From: Luzula sylvatica
Lineage: Eukaryota; Streptophyta; Magnoliopsida; Poales; Juncaceae
Assembly: GCA_946800325.1 (NCBI GenBank)
Contig: OX326959.1
Span: 9,816,501-9,880,500, forward strand
Length of the DNA: 64,000 nucleotides
Direction of reading: 5' to 3'
Below the pieces are notes generated by a model that was not told where the DNA came from, made no database searches, and saw only the letters and a program-made list of their open reading frames with translations. Both the position numbers and the translations under genes were made by a program. This document shows positions 54,301 to 64,000 of this stretch, in pieces; within the stretch, counting starts at the first letter, position 1, and every line of letters starts with the position of its first letter.

Positions 54301-57300
54301 AGAAAAACAAACTTTCTTAGTGTTCGTAAAATTTGGTGAAAAGTTATGTAGTAAAAGATACGATACACATGATCTAAAAACACGTTATTTGAACTCCTCA
54401 AAGCGTAAAAAGATTTCTATTAATCGAAAATAAAACTTTTTTGGTGTTTGTACAATTTGGTGAAAAGTTACGTAGTAAAAGATTCTATCCAAACCATCTT
54501 ACAAACAAGTTATTTGGGCTCCTCGGAGCTTTAAAAGATTGTTATGAATCGAAAAACAAACTTTCTTAGTGTTTGTAAAATTTGGTGAAAAGTTATATAG
54601 TAAAAGATACGATACAAATGATCTAAAAACTCAATATTTGAACTCCTCAGAGTGTGAAAACCTTGGTATGAATCGATAAGAAAAATTTCTTAGTGTTTGT
54701 TCAATTTGGTGAAAAGTTCCGTAGTAAAATATACGATACAAATGACCTGAAAACACGTTATTTGAACTCCTCAAAGCGTAAAAAGATTGCTATGAATCGA
54801 AAAGAAAAGTTTCTTAGTGTTTATACAATTTGGTGAAAAGTTACATAGTAAAAGATTTGATCGAAACAATCTCAAAAGCACGTTATTTGGACTCCACAGT
54901 GAGTTAAAAGAATGTTTTGAATAGAAAAACAAACTTTCTAAGTGTTCGTAAAATTTGGTGAAAAGTTATGTTGTAAAAGGTACGATACAAACGATCTAAA
55001 AACACGTTATTTGAACTCCTCAAAGCGTAAAAAGATTGCTATGAAGCGAAAAGAAAAGTTTCTTTGTGTTTATACAATTTGGTGAAAAGTTACATAGTAA
55101 AATATTAGATCGAAACCATCTCAAAAACACGTTATTTGGACTCCACAGAGAGTTAAAATAATGTTTTGAATTGAAAAACAGACTTTCTTAGTGTTCATAA
55201 AATTTGATGAAATGTTAGGTAGTATAAGATACAATACAAATGATCTAAAAACACGTTATTTGAACTCCTCAAAGCGCAAAAAGATTGCTATGAATCGAAA
55301 AGAAAACTTTCTTATTGTTTGTACCATTTGGTGAAAAGTTACGTAGTAAAAGATTCGATCCAAACCATCTTAAAAACATGTTATTTGGGCTCCTCGGAGC
55401 TTTAATAGATTGTTATGAATCGAAAAACAAACTTTCTTAGTGGTTATAAAGTTTGGTGAAAAGTTATGTAGTAAAAGATACGATACAAATAATCTAAAAA
55501 CACGTTATTTGTACTCCTCAAAGCGTAAAAAGATTGCTACGAATCGAAAAGAAACCTTTCTTAGTGTGTACAATTGGGTGAAAAGTTGCGTAGTAAAAGA
55601 TACGATACAAATGATCTAAAAACACGTTATTTGAACTCCTCAAAGCGTAAAAGGATTGCTATGAATCAAAAAGTAAAGTTTCTTAGTGTTTATACAATTT
55701 GGTGAAAAGTTACGTAGTAAAATATTTCATCGAAACCATCTCAAAAACACATTATTTGGACTCCTAAAAGAGTTAAAAGAATGTTTTGAATAGAAAAACA
55801 AACTTTCTTAGTGTTCGTAAAATTTGGTGAAAAGTTATGTAGTAAAAGATACGATACACATGATCTAAAAACACGTTATTTGAACAATTCAAAGCGTAAA
55901 AAGATTTGTATGAATCGAAAATAAAACTTTCTTAGTGTTTGTACAATTTGCTGAAAAGTTACGTAGTAAAAGATTCGATCCAAACCATCTTACAAACAAG
56001 TTATTTGGGCTCCTCGGAGCTTTAAAAGATTGTTATGAATCGAAAAACAAGATTTCTTAGTGTTTGTAAAATTTGGTGAAAAGTTATGTAGTAAAAGATA
56101 CGATACAAATGATCTAAAAACACAATATTTGAACTCCTCAGAGTGTGAAAAGCTTGCTATGATCGAAAAGAAAGCTTTCAAAGTGTTTGCACAATTTGGT
56201 GAAAAGTTGCGTAGTAAAATATACGATACAAATGATCTAAAAACACGTTATTTGAACTCCTCAAAGCGTAAAAAGATTGCTATGAATCGAAAAGAAAAGT
56301 TTCTTAGTGTTTATACAGTTTGGTGAAAAGTTACAAACTAAAAGATTTGATCGAAACAATCTCAAAAACACGTTATTTGGACTCCTCAGTGAGTTAAAAG
56401 AATGTTTTGAATAGAAAAACAAACTTTCTTATTGTTCGTAAAATTTGGTGAAAAGTTATGTAGTAAAATATATGATACAAATGATCCAAAAACACGTTAT
56501 TTGGACTCCTTAAAGCGTAAAAAGATTGCTATGAATAGAAAAGAGACCTTTCTTAGTGTTTGTTCAATTTGGTGAAAAGTTGCGTAATAAAAGATACGAT
56601 ACAAATGATCTAAAAACACGTTATTTGAACTCCTCAAAGCGTAAAAAGATTGCTATGAATCGAAAATAAAACTTTCTTTGTGTTTGTACAATTTGGTGAA
56701 AAGTTACGTAGTAAAAGATTCTATCCAAACCATCTTACAAACAAGTAATTTGGGCACCTCGGAGCTTTAAAAGATTGTTATGAATCGAAAAACAAACTTT
56801 CTTAGTGTTTGTAAAATTTGGTGAAAAGTTATATAGTAAAAGATACGATACAAATGATCTAAAAACTCAATATTTGAACTCCTCAGAGTGTGAAAAGCTT
56901 GGTATGAATCGATAAGAAAGCTTTCTTAGTGTTTGTTCAAATTGGTGAAAAGTTCCGTAGTAAAAGATACGATACAAATGACCTAAAAACACATAATTTA
57001 AACTCCTCAAAGCGTAAAAAGATTGCTATGAATCGAAAAGAAAAGTTTCTTAGTGTTTATACAATTTGGTGAAAAGTTACATAGTAAAAGATTTGATCGA
57101 AACAATCTCAAAAGCACGTTATTTGGACTCCACAGTGAGTTAAAAGAATGTTTTGAATAGAAAAACAAACTTTCTAAGTGTTCGTAAAATTTGGTGAAAA
57201 GTTATGTAGTAAAAGGTACGATACAAACGATCTAAAAACACGTTATTTGAACTCCTCAAAGCGTAAAAAGATTGCTATGAAGCGAAAAGAAAAGTTTCTT

Positions 57301-60300
57301 AGTGTTTATACAATTTGGTGAAAAGTTACCAAGTAAAATATTAGATCGAAACCATCTCAAAAACACGTTATTTGGACTCCACAGAGAGTTAAAATAATGT
57401 TTTGAATCGAAAAACAAACTTTCTTATTGTTCACAAAATTTGGTGAAAAGTTATGTAGAATAAGATAAGATAAAAATGATTTTAAAACACGTTATTTGAA
57501 CTGGTCAAAGCGCAAAAAGATTGCTATGAATCGAAAATAAAACTTTCTTAGTGTTTGTACCACTTGGTGAAAAGTTACGTAGTAAAAGATTCGATCCAAA
57601 CCATCTTAAAATAATGTTATTTCGGCTCCTCGGAGCTTTAAAAGATTGTTATGAATCGAAAAACAAACTTTTTTAGTGGTTATAAAATTTGGTGATAAGT
57701 TATGTAGTAAAAGATACGATACAAATGATCTAAAAACACGTTATTTGAACCCCTCAAAGCGTAAAAAGATCGCTATGAATCGAAAAGAAAGCTTTCTTAG
57801 TGTTTGTACAATTTGGTGAAAAATTGCGTAGTAAAAGATACGATACAAATGATCTAAAAACACGTTATTTGAACTCCTCAAAGCGTAAAAAGATTGCTAT
57901 GAATCGAAAAGAAAAGTTTCTTAGTGTTTATACAATTTGGTGAAAAGTTACGTAGTAAAAGATTTGATCGAAATCATCTAAAAAACACGTTATTTTGACT
58001 CCTAAAATAGTTAAAAGAATGTTTTGACTAGAAAAACAAACTTTCTTAGTGTTAGTAAAATTTGGTGAAAAGTTGTGTATTAAAAGATACGATACAAATG
58101 ATCTAAAAACACGTTATTTGAACTCCTCAAAGCGTCAAAAGTTTGCTATGAATCGAAAAGAAAGCTTTCTTAGTGTTTGTACAATTTGGTGAAAAGTTAC
58201 GTAGTAAAAGATTCGATCCAAACCATCTTACAAACAAGTTATTTGGGCTCCTCGGGGCTTTAAAATATTGTTATGAATCGAAAAACAAATTTTCTTAGTG
58301 TTTGTAAAATTTGATGAAAAGTTATGTAGTAAAAGATACGATACAAATGATCTAAAAACATGTTATTTGAACTCCTCAAAGCGTAAAAAGATTGCTGTGA
58401 ATCGAAAAGAAAACTTTCTTAGTGTTTGTACAATTTGGTGAAAAGTTACGTAGTAAAAGATTATACAATAATGTTTTGAATAGAAAAACAAACTTTCTTA
58501 GTGTTCGTTAAATTTGGTGAAAAGTAATGTAGTAAAAGATACGATACAAATGATCTAAAATCACGTTATTTGAACTCCTCAAAGCGTAAAAAGATTGCTA
58601 TGAATCGAAAAGAAAACTTTCTTAGTGTTTGTACATTTTGGTGAAAAGTTACGTAGTAAAAGATTCGATGAAAACCATCTTAAAAACAAGTTATTTGGAC
58701 TCCTCATTGAGTTAAAAGAATGTTATGAATCGAAAAACAAACTTTCTTAGTGTTCGTAAAAGTTGGTGAAAAGTTATGTAGTAAAAGATACGATACAAAT
58801 GATCTAAAAACACGTTATTTGAACTCCTCAAAGCATAAAAATATTGCTATCAATCGAAAAGAAAACTATCTTAGTGTTTGTACAATTTGGTGAAAAGTTA
58901 CGTAGTAAAAGATTCGATCCAAACCATCTTAAAAACAAGTTATTTGGGCTCCTCGGAGCTTTAAAAGATTGTTATGAATCGAAAAACAAAATTTCTTAGT
59001 GTTTGTAAAATTTGGTGAAAAGTTATGTAGTAAAATATACGATACCAATAATCTAAAAACACAATATTTGAACACCTCAGAGTGTGTAAACCTTGCTATG
59101 AATCAAAAAGAAATCTTTGTTAGTGTTTATTCAATTTGGTGAAAAGTTACGTAGTAAAAGATTCGATCGAAACCATCTCAAAAACACGTTATTTGGACTC
59201 CTCAGTGAGTTAAAATTAAGTTTTCAATCGAAAAACAAAATTTCTTAGTGTGCGTAAAATTTGGTCAAAAGTTATGTAGTAGAAGATACGATACAAACGA
59301 TCTAAAAACACGTTATTTGAACTCCTCAATGCGTAAAAAGATTGCTATGAATCGAAAAGAAAAGTTTCTTAGTGTTTATACAATTTGGTACAAAGTTACG
59401 TAGTAAAAGATTTGATCGAAACCATCTCAAAAACACGTTATTTGGACTTCTCAGTGAGTTAAAAGAATGTTTTGACTGGAAAAACAAACTTTCTTAGTGT
59501 TAGTAAAATTTGGTGAAAAGTTGTGTAGTAAAAGATACGATACAAATGATCTAAAAACACGTTATTTGAACTCCTCAAAGCCGAAAAAGATTGCTATCAA
59601 TCGAAAAGAAAACTTTCTTAGTGTTTGTACAATTTGGTGAAAAGTTACGTAGTAAAAGATTCGATCCAAACCATCTTACAAACAAGTTATTTGGGCTCCT
59701 CGGAGCTTTAAAAGATTGTTATGAATCGAAAAACAAACTTTCTTAGTGGTCATAAAATTTGGTGAAAAGTTATGTAGCAAAAGATACAATACAAATGATC
59801 TAAAAACACGTTATTTGAACTACTCAAAGCGTAAAAATATTGCTATGAATCGAAAAGAAAGCTTTCTTAGTGTTTGTACAATTTGGTGAAAAGTTGCGTA
59901 GTAAAAGATACAATGCAAATGATCTAAAAAAACGTTATTTGAACTCCTCAAAGGGTAAAAAGATGGGTATGAATCGAAAAGTAAAGTTTCTTAGTGTTTA
60001 TACAATTTGGTGAAAAGTTACGTAGTAAAAGATTTGATCAAAACAATCTCACAAACAGGTTACTTGGACTCCTCATTGAGTTAAAAGAATGTTTTGAATA
60101 GAAAAACAAACTTTCTTAGTGTTCGTAAAAGTTGGTGAAAAGTTATGTAGCAAAAGATACGATACAAATGATCTAAAAATACGTTATTTGAACCCCTCAA
60201 AGCGTAAAAAGATTGCTATCAATCGAAAAGAAAACTTTCTTAGTGTTTGTACAATTTGGTGAAAAGTTACGTAGTAAAAGATTCGATCCAAACCATCTTG

Positions 60301-63300
60301 AAAACAAGTTATTTGGGCTCCTCGGAGCTTTAAAAGATTGTTATGAATCGAAAAACAAAATTTCTTAGTGTTTGTAAAATTTGGTGAAAAGTTATGTAGT
60401 AAAAGATACGATACCAATAATCTAAAAACACAATATTTGAACACCTCAGAGTGTGTAAACCTTGCTATGAATCAAAAAGAAATCTTTGTTAGTGTTTATT
60501 CAATTTGGTGAAAAGTTGCGTAAAGATACGATACAATTGATCTAAAAACACGTTATTTGAACTCCTCAAAGCGTAAAAAGATTGCTATGAATCGAAAAGA
60601 AAAGTTTCTTAGTGTTTATACAATTTGGTACAAAGTTACGTTGTAAAAGATTTGATCGAAACCATCTCAAAAACACGTTATTTGGACTTCTCGGTGAGTT
60701 AAAAGAATGTTTTGACTGGAAAAACAAACTTTCCTAGTGTTAGTAAAATTTGGTGAAAAGTTGTGTAGTAAAAGATACGATACAAATGATCTAAAAACAC
60801 GTTATTTGAACTCCTCAAAGCCGAAAAAGATTGCTATCAATCGAAAAAAAAACTTTCTTAGTGTTTGTACAATTTGGTGAAAAGTTACGTAGTAAAAGAT
60901 TCGATCCAAACCATCTTACAAACAAGTTATTTGGGCTCCTCGGAGCTTTAAAAGATTGTTATGAATCGAAAAACAAAATTTCTTAGTGGTCATAAAATTT
61001 GGTGAAAAGTTATGTAGTAAAAGATACGATACAAATGATCTAGAAACAAGTTACTTTAACTCCTCAAAGCGTAAAAAAATTCTTATGAATCAAAAAGAAA
61101 GCTTTCTTAGTGTTTGTACAATTTGGTGAAAAGTTGCGTAGTAAAAGATACGATACAAATGACCTAAAAACACGTTATTTGAACTCCTCAAAGCGTAAAT
61201 AGATTGTCATGAATCGAAAAGAAAAGTTTCTTAGTGTTTATACAATTTGGTGAAAAGTTACGTAGTAAAAAATTTGATCGAAACCATCTCAAAAACATGT
61301 TATTTGGACTCCTCAAAGAGTTAGAAGAATGTTTTGAATAGAGAAACAAACTTTCTTAGTGTTCGTAAAATTTGGTGAAAAATTATGTCGTAAAAGATAC
61401 GATACAAAGGATCTAAACACACGTTATTTGAACTCCTCAAAGCGTAAAAAGATTGCTATGAATCGAAAAGAAAACTTTCTTAGTTCTTGTACAATTTGGA
61501 GAAAAGTTACGTAGTAAAAGATTCGATCCAAAACAACTTACAAACAAGTTATTTGGGCTCCTCGGAGCTTTAAAAGATTGTTATGAATCGAAAAATAAAC
61601 TTTCTTAGTATTTGTACAATTTGGTGAAATGTTATGTAGTAAAAGATACGATACAAATGATCTAAAAACACGTTATTTGAACTCCTCAAAGCGTAAAAAG
61701 ATTGCTATGAATCGAAAAGAAATGTTTCTTAGTGATTATACAATTTGGTGAAAAGTTACGTAGTAAAAGATTTGATCGAAACCATCTCAAAAACACGTTA
61801 TTTGGACTCCTCCGAGAATTAAATGAATGTTTTGAATAGAAAAACAAACTTTCTTAGTGTTCGTTAAATTTGGTGAAAAGTAATGTAATAAAAGATACGA
61901 TACAAATGATCTAAAAACACAATATTTGAACTCCTCAGAGTGTGAAAAGCTTGCTATGAATCGAAAAGAAAGCTTTCTTAGTGTTTAAACAATTTGGTGA
62001 AAAGTTACGTAGTAAAAGACTCGATCGAAACCATCTCAAAAAAACACGTTATTTGGACTCCTCGGGGAGTTAAAAGAATGTTTTGAATCGAAAAACAAAC
62101 TTTCTTAGTGTTCGTAAAATTTGGTCAAAAGTTATGTCGTAAAAGATACGATGCAAAGGATCTAAAAACACATTATTTGAACTCCTCAAAATCCAAAAAT
62201 ATTGTTATGAATCGAAAAGAAAACTTTCTTAGTGTTTGTACCATTTGGTGAAAAGTTACGTAGTAAAAGATTCGATCCAAACCATCTTAAAAACATGTTA
62301 TTTGGGCTCCTCAAAGCGTAAAAAGATTGTTATGAATCGAACAGAAATCTTTCTTAGTATTTGTACAATTTGGCGAAAAGTTATGTCGTATAAGATACGA
62401 TAAAAATTATCTAAAAACACGTTATTTGAACTTATCAAAGCCCCCAAAAAAATTGCTATGAATCGAAAAGAAAACTTTCCTAGTGTTTGTACCATGTGAT
62501 GAAAAGTTACGTAGTAAAATATTCCATCCAAACCATCTTAAAAACATGTTATTTGGGCTTTTCGGAGCTTTAAAATATTGTTATGAATCAAAAAACAAAC
62601 TTTCTTAGTGGTTATAAAATTTGGTGAAAAGTTATGTAGTAAAAGATACGATACAAATGATCTAAAAACACATTATTTGAACTCCTCAAATCCCAAAAAG
62701 ATTTCAATGAATCGAAAAGAAACTTTCTTAGTGTTTGTACCATTTGGTGAAAAGTTACGTAGTAAAAGATTCGATCCAAACCATCTTAAAAACATGTTAT
62801 TTGGCCTGCTCAAAGCGTAAAAAGATTGTTATGAATCGAAAAGAAATATTTCTTAGTGTTTGTACAATTTTGTGAAAAGTTATGTAGTAAAAGATAAAGC
62901 TTGCTATGAATCGAAAAGCTTGCTATGAACTCCTCAGAGTGTGAAAAGCACAATATTTGAACTCCTCAAAGCGTAAAAAGATTGCTATGAATCGAAAAGA
63001 AAAGTTTCTTATTGTTTATACAATTTGGTACAAAGTTACGTTGTAAAAGATTTGATCAAAACCATCTCAAAAACACGTTATTTGGACTTCTCAGTGAGTT
63101 AAAAGAATGTTTTGACTGGAAAAACAAACTTTCCTAGTGTTAGTAAAATTTGGTGAAAAGTTGTGTAGTAAAAGATACGATACAAATGATCTAAAAACAC
63201 GTTATTTGAACTCCTCAAAGCCGAAAAAGATTGCTATCAATCGAAAAGAAAACTTTCTTAGTGTTTGTACAATTTGGTGAAAAGTTACGTAGTAAAAGAT

Positions 63301-64000
63301 TCGATCCAAACCATCTTACAAACAAGTTATTTGGGCTCCTCGGAGCTTTAAAAGATTGTTATGAATCGAAAAACAAACTTTCTTAGTGGTCATAAAATTT
63401 GGTGAAAAGTTATGTAGCAAAAGATACAATACAAATGATCTAAAAACACGTTATTTGAACTCCTCAAAGCGTAAAAATATTGCTATGAATCGAAAAGAAA
63501 GCTTTCTTAGTGTTTGTACAATTTGGTGAAAAGTTGCGTAGTAAAAGATACAATGCAAATGATCTAAAAACACGTTATTTGAACTCCTCAAAGGGTAAAA
63601 AGATGGGTATGAATCGAAAAGTAAAGTTTCTTAGTGTTTATACAATTTGGTGAAAAGTTACGTAGTACAATATTTGATCAAAACAATCTCACAAACACGT
63701 TACTTGGACTCCTCATTGAGTTAAAAGAATGTTTTGAATAGAAAAACAAACTTTCTTAGTGTTCGTAAAAGTTGGTGAAAAGTTATGTAGCAAAAGATAC
63801 GATACAAATGATCTAAAAACACGTTATTTGAACCCCTCAAAACGTAAAAAGATTGCTATCAATCGAAAAGAAAACTTTCTTAGTGTTTGTACAATTTGGT
63901 GAAAAGTTACGTAGTACGAGATTCGATCTAAACCATCTTAAATACAAGTTATTTGGACTCCTCGGAGAATTAAAAGATTGTTATGAATCGAAAAACAAAA
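48331..64000. repeat. Tandem satellite array, unit about 124 bp, higher-order structure
   Basis: From 48331 to the window end (15.7 kb, open on the right) the sequence is head-to-tail copies of an AT-rich unit of about 124 bp, roughly 126 copies. Every unit carries TTTGGTGAAAAGTTA and GTAGTAAAAGAT. Two main classes exist. Class X reads GATTCGATC(C/G)AAACCATCT and ends with GAAAAACAAACTTTCTTAG. Class Y reads GATACGATACAAATGATCT, then AACACGTTATTTGAACTCC, and ends with GAAAAGAAAACTTTC. They often follow the order X-Y-Y-X-Y. The X variant with GGGCTCCTCGGAGCTTT recurs about every 613-626 bp. Short open frames on both strands have no start context and change with each mutation, so I do not call genes. 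A centromeric, pericentromeric or knob location is possible but unproven. Confidence 0.97.

Noticed and set aside
48480..62820. Many 60-91-codon open frames on both strands of the satellite with similar Phe/Ser- or Lys/Arg-rich peptides
   Set aside because: They arise because the monomer has few stops in two frames. They break at random variants, have no domain and no gene-like context.
48331..64000. Regularly spaced repeats that might suggest a CRISPR array
   Set aside because: There are no unique spacers; the whole 124-bp unit is repeated, as in satellite DNA, and the genome is eukaryotic.
1..64000. tRNA, rRNA or snRNA genes
   Set aside because: I found no complete tRNA cloverleaf with good A and B boxes. 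The only rRNA match is a 29-bp fragment and the A-box words belong to SINE-like inserts.
1..64000. Endogenous viral sequence such as a pararetrovirus
   Set aside because: The only reverse transcriptase is the LINE type with APE endonuclease and YADD. No coat, movement-protein or aspartic-protease motif was seen.

Overview
This window is nuclear DNA from a flowering plant, most likely a eudicot. It carries intron-rich single-copy plant genes with GT/AG introns, AT-rich intergenic DNA and plant-type transposons (hAT, MITEs, an L1-type LINE, a long solo LTR). Its right quarter is one satellite array. Nothing in it is bacterial, plastid-gene-like or viral. I cannot name the species.

Layout. Positions 1-7,100 hold an F-box protein gene (758..1960, minus) and a two-exon HpcH/HpaI-type aldolase gene (5921..6986, minus) among small repeats. 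Positions 7,100-26,300 have no host gene I can support. They are a stack of mobile-element insertions: a Helitron-type end, two short hAT-like elements with perfect 8-bp target duplications, a long foldback element, two SINE-like insertions and a full-length LINE (19114..25516). The LINE has both reading frames open and a perfect 13-bp target duplication.

Positions 26,300-40,800 form the gene island. It holds an LCAT-like acyltransferase/phospholipase (minus, 11 exons), the ribosome-biogenesis factor RRS1 (plus, 8 exons), DPMS3, the small subunit of dolichol-phosphate mannose synthase (plus, 3 coding exons), and an SLC35F-type membrane transporter (minus, 11 exons). I rebuilt exon borders for all four; phases close at every junction and protein lengths fit the families where I know them. 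A 2.6-kb solo LTR with TG...CA ends and a 5-bp duplication separates the divergent LCAT and RRS1 genes. These are unrelated housekeeping genes, not a pathway cluster.

Positions 40,800-48,330 are AT-rich intergenic DNA with foldback elements. One of them contains about 1 kb of TATTA-type simple repeat. Near the end, a 143-bp palindromic MITE sits inside another MITE. A second copy of the 143-bp MITE lies at 344..486.

Positions 48,331-64,000 are an uninterrupted tandem satellite with a unit of about 124 bp. It has two main monomer classes, a recurrent five-monomer higher-order unit of about 0.62 kb, and larger kilobase-scale internal duplications. The array runs off the window. It is the best candidate for an undescribed element here, though I cannot check it against satellite libraries.
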